Assembly: GCF_000298175.1 (NCBI RefSeq)
Contig: NZ_BAGZ01000017.1
Location: 62,001 to 126,000, forward strand
Direction: 5' to 3'
Origin: Austwickia chelonae NBRC 105200
GTDB taxonomy: Bacteria > Actinomycetota > Actinomycetes > Actinomycetales > Dermatophilaceae
DNA length: 64,000 bases
Shown here: one piece after another, positions 55,034 through 63,442 of the stretch
Numbering within the stretch: position 1 is the stretch's first letter
Layout of the letters: each line of letters begins with the position of its first letter
Translations under genes and position numbers: made by a program
The notes under the pieces: generated by a model
What the model was told of the DNA's origin: nothing
Seen by the model: the letters and a program-made list of their open reading frames with translations, nothing else
Databases searched by the model: none

Positions 55034-56185
55034 TCACCGGGTTGACGGCGCCGGGGTCGACGGGGTCCGGGGGTGTTCGTCGATGCCGGTGCCGCGTCGA
55101 TCCCAGGCCTGGAGGTGGTCCAGGTAGGTGCGCATCTCGGCTCGTGCCTTCTTGACGGCGGGGCGTCGACCGGCGGCGCGGACTTCTTTGAGGTAGGTAC
55201 GGCGGGTCTTGCGGGGGCCGATGGCAGCTTTCTGCAGGTCGGTGAGGGGGAACGGACCGTCGGGGGACGAACTTTGAGTGGCGAGCGCGGCCTGCTCCAG
55301 ATAGCGGCGTTCCTGGCGCCATACCCAGCGCAGAACGAGGAAGAAGATCCCGAGGATGGTGAGCGCCTTGCCGAGCAATGACGCGAGGACCAGGGGGCCG
55401 GTGTCGCCGAGCGGTGGCGAGTTCCACAGGAAGTGGGCGAACCATCCCAGGGTGTAGAAGCCGACGAAACCGAGGACACGTTGAGCGGCGGTCCGGTGTG
55501 TGTCGACGGTGCGCCTCAGGAGGATCGCCACACCGACCCCGACGATGGCGCTGTACACGTTGTGCGAGGTGAAGCCGATGACGAAGCGCATGACATTGGT
55601 GGTCGTGGCCTGGGTGAAGTCGTCGACGGGGCTCTGCAGGGCACCGGCGAGCCCGTAGGAGACATTCTCGACGAGTTGGAAACCGAGTCCGACGAAACCG
55701 CCGACCATGAGCCCGTGCATCGGCCGGGTGGTGGTCTGCCTGGCCAGCAGCATGACCAGCACGATGGCGATCATCTTCGTCCATTCCTCGCTGGTGGGAC
55801 CGGCCAGCGCGGGCATCCAGTCGAGGGCGGCCTGTTCTCCGAGGACGTGGGGAAGGATGTACGGGTAGATGCTGTTGGCCATCATCGCCGGGTAGAGCGT
55901 GAGTGAGGCCCCGGCGCCGAGCGCTGCGAAGATCACCCAGGGGCGGCGGGCCCGGTAGGGGTCCGCGGTCAGCATCACCTTGGCGAAGATCCCGCCGGTG
56001 ATCGCGTAGAAGGGGAGGAAGGTCAGGATGGAGGTCTTGACCTCGGCGATGATCGGGCTGGAGGTGCTGATGAAGGCGGTGGCGAGGGCCACGCCCAGGA
56101 TCAGGTAGGTCCACCACAGCGCGGATCGCGGCCGGAAGAGTTCGTGTCCGTGGGTTGCGGGCATCAGCTGGTCGCCGTTGTTCAT
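55034..56185 (-). CDS. PrsW-family intramembrane metalloprotease (copy 4)
   Basis: 383 aa from ATG 56185, overlapping the partner stop (ATGA). Motifs in order: GHELFRPRSALWW, RARRPWVIF, GPTSEEWTKM, GLGFQLVEN, SHNVYSAIVG and HFLWN, so the catalytic set is complete. The cytosolic tail carries IGPRKTRRTYLKEV and RRGTGIDEH. This copy is the closest match by eye to interrupted copy 3 and shows the Lys that became TAG there. Last gene of the four-gene operon starting at 58504. Confidence 0.88.
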   Translation of the reverse strand: MNNGDQLMPATHGHELFRPRSALWWTYLILGVALATAFISTSSPIIAEVKTSILTFLPFYAITGGIFAKVMLTADPYRARRPWVIFAALGAGASLTLYPAMMANSIYPYILPHVLGEQAALDWMPALAGPTSEEWTKMIAIVLVMLLARQTTTRPMHGLMVGGFVGLGFQLVENVSYGLAGALQSPVDDFTQATTTNVMRFVIGFTSHNVYSAIVGVGVAILLRRTVDTHRTAAQRVLGFVGFYTLGWFAHFLWNSPPLGDTGPLVLASLLGKALTILGIFFLVLRWVWRQERRYLEQAALATQSSSPDGPFPLTDLQKAAIGPRKTRRTYLKEVRAAGRRPAVKKARAEMRTYLDHLQAWDRRGTGIDEHPRTPSTPAPSTR

Positions 56186-56748
56186 CGGGTGGTGTCCTTG
56201 ACGTCGATCGAGGCGACGATCTCGTGGAGGTCCAGGGGGTCCTTGCCGGTCTCGTCGCTCGAGATGAGCACGACCATGGTGCTGTCGCGGGTGATCATGG
56301 CGCACTGTCCGTGCCGTGAGCTGTCGGCGGTGGTGTAGGCGCAGCGTTGTCCACGGAATCCGCTGCCGGTGGAGATCTCCGGGCCGCCGAGGTGGAGGAG
56401 TTCGCCGCTCAGCCCGGCCTGGCGGATGTGTCGGTTCATGGCGGTCTGGGGGTCGCCGATCTTCTCGGTCACGGAGATCCTGACGGACCTGTTCCCTTGG
56501 GTGTAGGTGACATCGGAGGGTTTGACGCGGTCCTGGCGTTGCCATCCGGTGGGCGCGGTCAGTTCGAGCTGTTTGCGCTTCCCGTCGGGGGCATTGCTCT
56601 CTTCGAGGCGGAAGGTCTCCCGGTGGCCCGGCGGCACCGTGCTGGTGGAGACCCCGAGCGCGATGATGAGCCCGTAGGGGAGGGCGTAGGTCAGCCCGAG
56701 CATGCCGATGAGGAGTGCTGCGGCGCGGACGTCGGTGAGGCCTTTCAC
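56182..56748 (-). CDS. Small exported PrsW partner protein (family copy D)
   Basis: 188 aa from GTG 56748, overlapping the PrsW copy 5 stop. The N-terminus MKGLTDVRAAALLIGMLGL forms a signal or anchor. Then VSTSTVPPGHRETF, LTAPTGWQRQD, VTYTQGNRS, RHIRQAGLSGELLHLGG and the Cys pair in GQRCAYTTAD and HGQCAMIT. Ends in VASIDVKD, matching the SLxxK ends of the other copies. Coupled downstream to PrsW copy 4. Confidence 0.8.
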   Translation of the reverse strand: MKGLTDVRAAALLIGMLGLTYALPYGLIIALGVSTSTVPPGHRETFRLEESNAPDGKRKQLELTAPTGWQRQDRVKPSDVTYTQGNRSVRISVTEKIGDPQTAMNRHIRQAGLSGELLHLGGPEISTGSGFRGQRCAYTTADSSRHGQCAMITRDSTMVVLISSDETGKDPLDLHEIVASIDVKDTTR

Positions 56749-57965
56749 TGGTTTCCTCCTGTCCGCAGGTGTCCACGGGAAGCGAAGACGCCTTCGTCGA
56801 TGCCGGTGCCGCGTCGGCCCCGTGCCTGGAGAAGATCCAGGTAGTCCTTCATCTCGGTTGCGGCGGTCTTCACTCCGTGCCGGCCGTGTTCGGATCTGAC
56901 CTGCGCGAAATAGGCCTTGCGGGTCCGACGGTCACCGATCGCTGCTCTTTGCTGTTCGGTCAGGGAGGGGACGTCGTCGGCCGGGGTGTCGTCGGGCCGG
57001 GCGCGGTGGAGCGAGGTGGCGGCGTCGTGGAGGAAGACCCGTTCTTCCTGCCAGATCCAGCGGAGCAGGAGGAGGGCCATCGCGATACCGGCGGCGACCT
57101 TGCCGAAGAGCATCGGGAAGCCGAGGCCGTCCGGCAGGGGGGAGTTCCACAGGAAGTGGATGGTCCAGGAGATGGTGTAGAAGCCGGCGAAGATCGCGAT
57201 GCGTCGTGCGGGTGTGCGCGGCGGGTGGAGGGTGCGTCCGAGGAGGACGGCCACGCCTACGCCGGCGAAGATGCTCATGAAGTTGTGTCCGGCGAAGCCG
57301 CCGAGGAAGCGCATCAGGTTGACGATCAACGGTTCGACGAGGTCGTTCCGACTGGTGGTGACCGTGGTGTTGAGGGTGTAGGAGATGTTCTCGGCGACCT
57401 GGAAGCCGAGCCCGGTGAAGGCGCCGACCATGACGCCGTGCGAGAGCCGGGTCGTCGTGTCCTTGGCCAGCAGCATGACGGTCACGATGACCAGGGTCTT
57501 CGTCCATTCTTCGCTGGTGGGGCCCATGATCGCCGGGCTCCAGTCCTGGGTGACCCGTTCTCCGAAGAGGTGCAGCAGGGGAGCTGATGCGGCGTCGTTC
57601 ACCTGCATCGACAGGTAGGAGGAGATGGTGGCTCCGCCGCCGAAGGCGGCGATCATGACCCAGGTCCGTCGGGTCCGGTAGGGGTCGCATCTCATCATCA
57701 CGGCGATGAGGACGGCGGTGGTGGCGACGATGACGGTGGTGAGGATCGGCAGGTGGGATCCGGTCGAGGCCAGGGCCGGTCCCATCTCGGTCGCCTGGGC
57801 GATTCCGCAGGCGACGCACATCCCCAGGTAGACCCACCAGAGGGCGGAGTCGGGACGGAAGATCTCGTGGCCGCGGACGGGGGCGGGCGTGGGCTGCTGG
57901 GGGTTCTGTACCGGGTGATCCGTCGGGGGGTGTTCCGGCGGTGCGGCGGCCTGCGGGGGGTTCAC
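56745..57965 (-). CDS. PrsW-family intramembrane metalloprotease (copy 5)
   Basis: 406 aa from GTG 57965 (GTGA overlap with the partner stop). It has an extra ~25-residue Pro/Gln-rich N-terminus before GHEIFRPDSALWW. The catalytic motifs are GPTSEEWTKT, GLGFQVAEN, GHNFMSIFAG and HFLWN. The C-terminal tail contains IGDRRTRKAYFA and RRGTGIDEG. It shares more with copy 2 than with copies 3 and 4, judging by loops such as FGGGATISSYLS. It sits between partner copies C and D. Confidence 0.88.
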   Translation of the reverse strand: MNPPQAAAPPEHPPTDHPVQNPQQPTPAPVRGHEIFRPDSALWWVYLGMCVACGIAQATEMGPALASTGSHLPILTTVIVATTAVLIAVMMRCDPYRTRRTWVMIAAFGGGATISSYLSMQVNDAASAPLLHLFGERVTQDWSPAIMGPTSEEWTKTLVIVTVMLLAKDTTTRLSHGVMVGAFTGLGFQVAENISYTLNTTVTTSRNDLVEPLIVNLMRFLGGFAGHNFMSIFAGVGVAVLLGRTLHPPRTPARRIAIFAGFYTISWTIHFLWNSPLPDGLGFPMLFGKVAAGIAMALLLLRWIWQEERVFLHDAATSLHRARPDDTPADDVPSLTEQQRAAIGDRRTRKAYFAQVRSEHGRHGVKTAATEMKDYLDLLQARGRRGTGIDEGVFASRGHLRTGGNQ

Positions 57966-58504
57966 TTCGTTGCCTTGACGGTGAGGGAGTCGACGAGGGG
58001 GGTGATGTCGTGGGCCGGGGTGCCGTGGTCGGCGGTGGAGGTGACGACGATCATGAACTGGTCCTGTCCGACCAGGGCACATCGGCCTTGCCGGCTGTTG
58101 TTCCGGTTGGCGGTGACGCCGTATTTGCCGGTGAAACCGTGGGCTGTGGTGCGGGTCTGCTCCTCGAGGTGCAGGTGTTCTCCGTCGAGGGCGGCGGACT
58201 GTACTTTGCGGGTGATCGCGGTCGGTAGGTGGTCGATGGATTTCGTGGCGCTGACGCGCACGATTCCTCCGTCGCGCAGGTAGGCGACGTCGTCCTTCGA
58301 GGCGCGGTCGACGCGCTGCCATCCGTCCGGGGCGGTGAATTCGAGGCGGGTTTCCCGGTCGAGCTCGATGCTTTCGTGGTGTCCTCGGCCGACGGTGGTG
58401 GTGGGCGCGTCGACGGTGGCTTTCGCCATGTTCGGTATGACGCCGGTGGCGACCATGAGCACGAGGAGCGCCGCGGCCGGTTTCTTGTCGGTGAGGCCCT
58501 TCAT
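57962..58504 (-). CDS. Small exported PrsW partner protein (family copy C, one Cys lost)
   Basis: 180 aa from ATG 58504, behind GAGGAGAA. MKGLTDKKPAAALLVLMVAT is the signal or anchor, followed by APTTTVGRGHHESIE, FTAPDGWQRVD, GFTGKYGVTANRNNSRQGRC and VDSLTVKATK. The first member of the conserved Cys pair is Gly here (KYGVTA instead of xCxxx) while the second (GRCALV) remains, so the family disulfide cannot form. First gene of the operon C-protease 5-D-protease 4. Confidence 0.8.
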   Translation of the reverse strand: MKGLTDKKPAAALLVLMVATGVIPNMAKATVDAPTTTVGRGHHESIELDRETRLEFTAPDGWQRVDRASKDDVAYLRDGGIVRVSATKSIDHLPTAITRKVQSAALDGEHLHLEEQTRTTAHGFTGKYGVTANRNNSRQGRCALVGQDQFMIVVTSTADHGTPAHDITPLVDSLTVKATK

Positions 58505-58799
58505 CGGGTGTTCTCCTCGGTGGATGGTCTTGACGGGTGGTGCGGCAGGAGTTCGTCGGGCGCGGGGACGAGGTGGGTCCGAGTGAGGGGGCGCGCGAGT
58601 TTTCCTGCGGGTGGTGGCGAGGAGAAGGGCGCGTTCCACCATACCTGCGGCTTCAGGAGGTCCGTTGGGCAGGTGGTGGCGATCTGGGTCGGTGCGCAAA
58701 TTGAGTGTTTTTGGGCGACAGCTGTCTTCGTCGGGGACATGATGAGGGGAGCGCTCCGGTCCGGTGGTGGACCGCAGCGCTCCCCTGGTGGGTCGGGGG
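58505..58799. other. Promoter region of the second PrsW array and glycosidase terminator
   Basis: 295 bp: the array promoter lies next to 58504-58740, and the terminator of the glycosidase gene at 58746-58785. I see no gene. Confidence 0.5.
58746..58785 (-). terminator. Terminator after the Endo H-like gene
   Basis: A 10-bp outer stem (GGGGAGCGCT/AGCGCTCCCC) and an inner 5-bp stem separated by a small internal loop, 14 bp past the stop. Confidence 0.7.
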
Positions 58800-59735
58800 T
58801 CAGCCCTGGTAGACGGCGCGTTGTCCGTAGAGCTTCTGGGTGAAGGCGGAGACGGCGGCGCTGTGGTCACCGGCGGTGAGGTTGTAGGTCACGAAGTAGC
58901 CGTATCCGTCGTTGGCGGTGCGTTGGGCGAATTCGCTGATCGTCGAGGCGCTCTGTCGGGAGAAGTCGATGGCGGCGGCGCCGACCCGGGACATGTCGCG
59001 GGGGAAGGGCGGGGCCGAGTAGGTGCCGTAGTGGGGGTTGCAGACGTAGCTGATCTTATCGGCTACGTGGTTCGGGGCATTGCGCAGCTGTGCGGCGGCG
59101 GCGCCGATGTAGTACAGGGAGACGATGCTGTCCTGGGGGAGCTGTTCGCGGAGTGATTCGACGAGCCAGACGGCCGATTTGTCGTTCGCTGCGGGCACGC
59201 CGTTGCGTCCGTAGGAGACCCATTCGTCGTCGATGTCGACCCCGTCGAGTCCGTACTGTTTGACGACCTGGGCGACCTGGGTGGCGAACTGTGCGGCGGC
59301 CTGCTGGTTGGGGAAGTTCGCGAAGCCGGCCTTCTGGTGGTTGCCCAGGAGGGAGAGGGTCACCTTGGTGCCTTTGGCCTGCAGCGGTCGGATCTGGGTC
59401 TCGGCGTTCTCGAGGGTCCACTTGACCCGTTCGTTGAGGTGCAGGACGGCGTTGCCGTCGGTGCCGGAGTTGATGTTCGCGGCGAAGATGATGGCGACGT
59501 CGAAGGCTTTGCCGCCGTTGGCGAGCTGGTATTTCCCGGCGTTGGCCAGTTCGTTGGAGTTCACCTCGACGTAGACGACGCTCTTGTGTTTGCGGTCGCT
59601 GGACGCTTGGGCCGGGGGCGGGGCGAACATCGTGCCGACCATGACGAGGAGCGCTGCGACGAGGGCGGTCAGCATCCGGGTGGGTGGCGCGGTGCGGGCA
59701 AGGCTCGGGGTGGGTGTGGGATGGTGTGCTGCCAT
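58800..59735 (-). CDS. Secreted Endo H-like endo-beta-N-acetylglucosaminidase (GH18)
   Basis: 311 aa with a signal peptide (TRMLTALVAALLVMVGTMF to AQASS). The catalytic motif LDGVDIDDEWVSYGRNG holds D164-x-x-D167-x-D169-x-E171, the GH18 DxxDxDxE signature in the form found in Streptomyces Endo H (LDGVDFDDEYAEYG). KVTLSLLGNHQ and the SLYYIGAA strand also fit. It should cleave the chitobiose core of N-linked high-mannose glycans on host or environmental glycoproteins. It is solitary with its own terminator; no sugar importer is adjacent. Confidence 0.88.
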   Translation of the reverse strand: MAAHHPTPTPSLARTAPPTRMLTALVAALLVMVGTMFAPPPAQASSDRKHKSVVYVEVNSNELANAGKYQLANGGKAFDVAIIFAANINSGTDGNAVLHLNERVKWTLENAETQIRPLQAKGTKVTLSLLGNHQKAGFANFPNQQAAAQFATQVAQVVKQYGLDGVDIDDEWVSYGRNGVPAANDKSAVWLVESLREQLPQDSIVSLYYIGAAAAQLRNAPNHVADKISYVCNPHYGTYSAPPFPRDMSRVGAAAIDFSRQSASTISEFAQRTANDGYGYFVTYNLTAGDHSAAVSAFTQKLYGQRAVYQG

Positions 59736-60292
59736 GGCTACTCCTCATTGAGTGGTGGCATCGGAAATCTGTTGCAGCGGTGAAAGACTCGGCACAGTCA
59801 GGCCAGGGATCAGTCAACACCCCGGTGTGTGCTGTGCGCAGGGGTTTCCCGGTCTTGCCGACGCTGTTGCGGAATCTTAGTGAGAACCACTGCGGCGAGA
59901 GGCGCCACCGAAGGGATGTTCGGGGCGAAAAACCCTGCCGGAGGTGGGGTGTGCCTTCCTTGTCTCAAGGAGGTTCTTCCGCGCGCCCCGCACCTCATCA
60001 ACCACAACCGACCAGCACACAACGATCAGCAATAAACACCGGTGGATCCGGGCTGAGCACGAGCCCCGCTCGGATCAGCGCCGCTTGAGGATCCGAGCGG
60101 GGCCCTTGCAGCTCACTCAGCTGCGGGTTCAGTCAGCTCGGTGACGATCCTGACATGAACTTCAACAGATCGGATTCGATGAGCAGGTCCACGGCGGTGT
60201 GACCGGCGGCATAGGAGGTTCACGAGTTCATCGTGATCGACCGTGCAACTGGGAGAGTCCACGTCTTCGCCGTTTCTGGCGGCTGATGAAGG
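59736..60292. other. Gene-free region between the glycosidase and the CRISPR operon
   Basis: 557 bp without a whole gene or CRISPR repeats. It includes a strong hairpin (60063-60103). Near 60147-60210 on the minus strand a short stretch translates as AAGHTAVDLLIESDLL and looks like the tail of a former gene, with a stop codon just before it. Confidence 0.5.
60063..60103. terminator. Strong hairpin, probable terminator of the cas operon
   Basis: A perfect 14-bp stem (60063-60076 with 60090-60103) and a 13-nt loop, 190 bp downstream of the csb2 stop. Confidence 0.65.
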
Positions 60293-61627
60293 TCACTGGC
60301 CGGGAGGGATGGGGTGGAGGGCGACCCCGTGCAGGGCGAGGGGGCCGGGGACGGGGGTCTCGAACAGGATGCTGAGGTGGCTCCGGCCGGGGTGGGTGGA
60401 GACGTCCGGGCCGTGGGGGTCACGGCTGATGTCGTGGGTCTGGGCGTCGATGATCTGCGCACCAGCGCTCTCGGCGAGTCGGTCGAGCTCTTCGAGGAGT
60501 TCGTCGCGGGTGCCGGTGACGGGCGCGGTGGTGGTCCACGCTGACGCGGTCGCCCAAGCACGCTGGACCGCGCGCTTGGCTCCGACGGACGGCGCACCGG
60601 GACGGACGTCGAGCAGGTCGATCATGTCCCGCCCGAGCAGGAATTCCCGCGGCGTGGCGGGCACGGCCCGGGTGAGGACCCCGAACAGTCGGGCGGTTTC
60701 CAAGCCCCGCGTGGTGGTGGCCCCGTAGACCGGGATCGCCAGGGCGCCCCGGTCCGTCGCGGTGCCGGGGCCGATGTCGAGTGCGTCCAGGACGTTGCCG
60801 ATGTCGCCGGGGGCGGCGTGCGGGGTGCGCCAGAACATCAGGGTCGCTGTGGCGGCCTCGAACTGCGCGGTCGTGGCGAGCTGGCAGGTCAGGTTGCCGG
60901 GCGCGGCGAGGGGGGTGCACCGGTACGCGGTGGTGGGCCGGTTGCTCAGCTGCGGGTGGTAGCCGGTCACGCCGAAGAGGTCGCGTTCGCGTTCGCGGGC
61001 GTCGAGGGCGTTCAGGTACGCGGGGGTCGCGATCCCGAGCAGTTCGCGACCGTGGGGGTCTGGTTCCCACCGGGCCACGGCGGCGTACTGCTGTCCGAGG
61101 GCGTCGAGGCTGGCCTCGGGATTCGCGTCAGCGGGCGCGCTGGGGTGGCGGTCGATGACGACGGGGCTGGTGGGCCGCCCGAGGTAGGTCACGTCGGCGA
61201 GGACTTCGTCGAGGACGGGCAGGTCCGCCTCGGGCAGCGACGTGGGCCAGTCGACGACGACGGCGGCACCGGCGTCGAGGTAGGTGCCCCGCTCAGGGGG
61301 TTTGCCGAGCTTCCCGAAGATCCCGCACCGGTCGGTGTTGATCTTCGTGCCGACGACCTCCACGGGGGAGTCCACAGGCACCCACCGCGAGAACGGGGTG
61401 TCCCTCGGGGTGGCTGCGGGGACGAGCAGGGTCGGGGGCGCCAGCTCGAACAGGGCCCGGGCGACCCGGACCCGTTCCGGCGTGCCGGGGCCCGGCCTTC
61501 CGGTGTACGCGGCGGACAGGATCGCCGCGGCGATCCTGGAGGGATGCGGGGGCCATTCAGGGTTCCCGCGGGTGTCGTGGGCGTGGAAACCCGCGGGGAA
61601 GGTCAGGACCAGGCTCAGATGCCGCAT
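60293..61627 (-). CDS. csb2: Type I-U CRISPR protein Csb2 (Cas5/Cas6-like, GSU0054 family)
   Basis: 444 aa from ATG 61627, overlapping the csb1 stop (TGATG). The start LTFPAGFHAHDTRGNPEWPPHPSRI is the conserved Cas5-like N-terminus of this family. ITDRHPSAP-type and PTTAYRCT segments follow in the middle. In type I-U (I-G) systems Csb2 combines Cas5 and Cas6 roles in the effector. The C-terminus ends PVPGPLALHGVALHPIPPG, without the glycine-rich GxGRHxGLG loop I expect in the Cas6 part, so crRNA processing may fall to the separate Cas6e-like protein. Confidence 0.9.
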   Translation of the reverse strand: MRHLSLVLTFPAGFHAHDTRGNPEWPPHPSRIAAAILSAAYTGRPGPGTPERVRVARALFELAPPTLLVPAATPRDTPFSRWVPVDSPVEVVGTKINTDRCGIFGKLGKPPERGTYLDAGAAVVVDWPTSLPEADLPVLDEVLADVTYLGRPTSPVVIDRHPSAPADANPEASLDALGQQYAAVARWEPDPHGRELLGIATPAYLNALDARERERDLFGVTGYHPQLSNRPTTAYRCTPLAAPGNLTCQLATTAQFEAATATLMFWRTPHAAPGDIGNVLDALDIGPGTATDRGALAIPVYGATTTRGLETARLFGVLTRAVPATPREFLLGRDMIDLLDVRPGAPSVGAKRAVQRAWATASAWTTTAPVTGTRDELLEELDRLAESAGAQIIDAQTHDISRDPHGPDVSTHPGRSHLSILFETPVPGPLALHGVALHPIPPGQ

Positions 61628-62829
61628 CAGCCCTCCTTGCCCTCGACAGGGTCTTCGGCCTGCTCGGTCTTGGCGGTCTCGAGGAGACGGGCCAGGACGG
61701 ACCCGGGCAGGATCGGCACGTCCACCGGCCCGCCCCACCCGAGCTGTGCCCCGAGGTCGCGCACGATGTCGATCAGCTGCGCCCGACTGAGCACCGGGAG
61801 GGCGTCGGCGGGAGCGTTGTGGCGCAGCACCTGCCCGGTGGTGCCCTCGGGCGCGGCGATCAGCTCGGTCCCGGCCCGCAGCCGGGTCTCGGCGATGGCT
61901 TCGTCGCGCAGCAGCAGCGCCAGCGCGACGAGCAGGGCGCGGGCGGTGTCGGCGTCGACGTCCGGCCCGAAGTCGAAGCGGCGCAGCCCGGCCAGGGAGA
62001 ACCACCACCGGCCTTCGATCTTCTCAAAGGTCACGTCCACGGGGGCCTTCCCGGCCTCGACCGGCGGCAGCGATCCCAACCCGACGGTGGACGGTTTCTC
62101 GCCGACGAGCTTGCTGGTGCGCCCGGCGGGTTGCAACGGCCCGAACAGGCTGTCCACGCGGGCGGTCATCCGCAGCCGGCGTGCGACGCCGGTGGCCAGC
62201 ACTTCGGAGGTGACCACCCGCGCGGAGCGGGCGTCGGGGGAGACTCGGGCGTACCCGGCGAGCGCGGCGCGGACCTCTTTGTCACCGCCAGCCGCGGGCG
62301 CACCCTTGGGGGCCGCCTTCTTACTCTTCGCGTCGGCTGCGATGTGGGAATGCCACCACCCGAACAGCACCGCCAACGGTTGCCAGCGCAGCAGCATCCC
62401 AGCGTTGTTCACGGTCGCGTTCTGGATCTCCTGGAACGGGATCTCGGCTGCCTTGATCTGGGCCTGGGCCGCGCGCCAGGTCGCGTCCGCGTGCCGGTGC
62501 GACAGCCGCGCCGAGGTCGTCAGCAGCTTGCCGTCCTCGGTGACGAACCGTACGAGGGGGAACCCGATCTCTTCGGCCAGGGTTTCCGCGGCGGCCTCCA
62601 TCCGGGAGGCCTGGGAGGCCCACGAGTCGATCGTGACTCCCAGCGTGCCGTCGGGCAGGGGGAACTCCCCGGCGATGTCCTTGCGGTCGGCGCGTAGCGT
62701 CCCGGCCGGCGGGGTCACTGTCGGCAGCGGGGAGTTGAACGTGGTGCGGATCTGGATACCGGCGGCGTTCGGGTCGGCTGCCCAGGCGGTCAGCTGCTCG
62801 ATCACGGCGCGCGAGCTCGAAGTGGTCAT
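61627..62829 (-). CDS. csb1: Type I-U CRISPR protein Csb1 (Cas7-like, GSU0053 family)
   Basis: 400 aa from ATG 62829 behind GGAGCCCCTCC. Family segments are GVTIDSWASQASRMEAA, TTSARLSHRHADATWR, MLLRWQPLAVLFGWWHS and SARVVTSEVLATGVARR. This Cas7-like subunit makes the crRNA-binding backbone of the effector complex. An insert near residues 170-190 is Lys/Ala/Gly-rich (KSKKAAPKGAPAAGGDK). The stop overlaps csb2. It is 10 bp downstream of the Cas6e-like gene. Confidence 0.92.
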   Translation of the reverse strand: MTTSSSRAVIEQLTAWAADPNAAGIQIRTTFNSPLPTVTPPAGTLRADRKDIAGEFPLPDGTLGVTIDSWASQASRMEAAAETLAEEIGFPLVRFVTEDGKLLTTSARLSHRHADATWRAAQAQIKAAEIPFQEIQNATVNNAGMLLRWQPLAVLFGWWHSHIAADAKSKKAAPKGAPAAGGDKEVRAALAGYARVSPDARSARVVTSEVLATGVARRLRMTARVDSLFGPLQPAGRTSKLVGEKPSTVGLGSLPPVEAGKAPVDVTFEKIEGRWWFSLAGLRRFDFGPDVDADTARALLVALALLLRDEAIAETRLRAGTELIAAPEGTTGQVLRHNAPADALPVLSRAQLIDIVRDLGAQLGWGGPVDVPILPGSVLARLLETAKTEQAEDPVEGKEG

Positions 62830-62839
62830 GGAGGGGCTC

Positions 62840-63442
62840 CTATCGGGTGGTGGGGACGAGCATGCCGAGGCCGTACGCGCGGCCGTGGCCGACGCCGAGG
62901 GCCAGGGCGCGGGCGGCCAGGTCGGGGTCGGTGAGGGTGACGGTGGCTGCGAGGTCACGCACCGTGAAGTGGACGACGTCGCGACCGTTGCCGTAGCTCC
63001 GCTGCGGGGACAGGGCGACATCGTGGGCGGCCAGGCCGTGTCGGGCGAGCAGGTCGGTAGCCCACGCGGATGCTTCCGCGTCGGGGACAGCTCGCACCCG
63101 CATCGTGCCGTCAGGCTTCGTAGTGCGGTATTCGGCGGCCAGGACCGCGACCACGCGGGTGCCGTCGACCAAGGGTGGCACCTCGTGCGGGGTGCCGATG
63201 CCTGGCAGAAGGACGTCGCTGCGCAGCCGCAGCCGGATCAGGCGGGGGCTGCCCAGGGGGTCCTGGGGCAGGTCGAGGCGGTACTGGGTGCCGGTGTCGG
63301 CACGGATCGCCCGAGAACGCCCGCCGAGGTCGGGCAGGTAGGTCGCCATGCACCGGTGCGTGCGCTCGGGGTCGGCGACCAGCGACAACCAGTCGCGGGT
63401 CAGCGGCAGGTCGATCACGTGGTCCTGTAGCGGGGTCGTCAT
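62840..63442 (-). CDS. Cas6e/Cse3-like CRISPR RNA endonuclease
   Basis: 200 aa from ATG 63442, overlapping the upstream stop (ATGA). The N-terminal ERTHRCMATYLPDLGGRSRA contains the catalytic-His region of CasE (H29). VVAVLAAEYRTTK, QRSYG and the final glycine-rich loop GVGHGRAYGLGMLVP are typical of CasE/Cas6e. It should cleave pre-crRNA within repeat hairpins. Cas6e normally belongs to type I-E; here it sits inside a csb1-csb2 (type I-U) operon. Some actinobacterial I-U loci may share this, but I cannot check how common it is. Confidence 0.85.
   Translation of the reverse strand: MTTPLQDHVIDLPLTRDWLSLVADPERTHRCMATYLPDLGGRSRAIRADTGTQYRLDLPQDPLGSPRLIRLRLRSDVLLPGIGTPHEVPPLVDGTRVVAVLAAEYRTTKPDGTMRVRAVPDAEASAWATDLLARHGLAAHDVALSPQRSYGNGRDVVHFTVRDLAATVTLTDPDLAARALALGVGHGRAYGLGMLVPTTR

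Noticed and set aside
59736-60292. CRISPR array next to csb2
   Set aside because: No repeated 28-37-base units with spacers; only a single strong hairpin is present. An array may lie outside the right edge.
60818-63430. 870-codon plus-strand frame opposite the cas genes
   Set aside because: Csb1, Csb2 and the Cas6e-like protein on the minus strand have clear family motifs; the plus frame has none.
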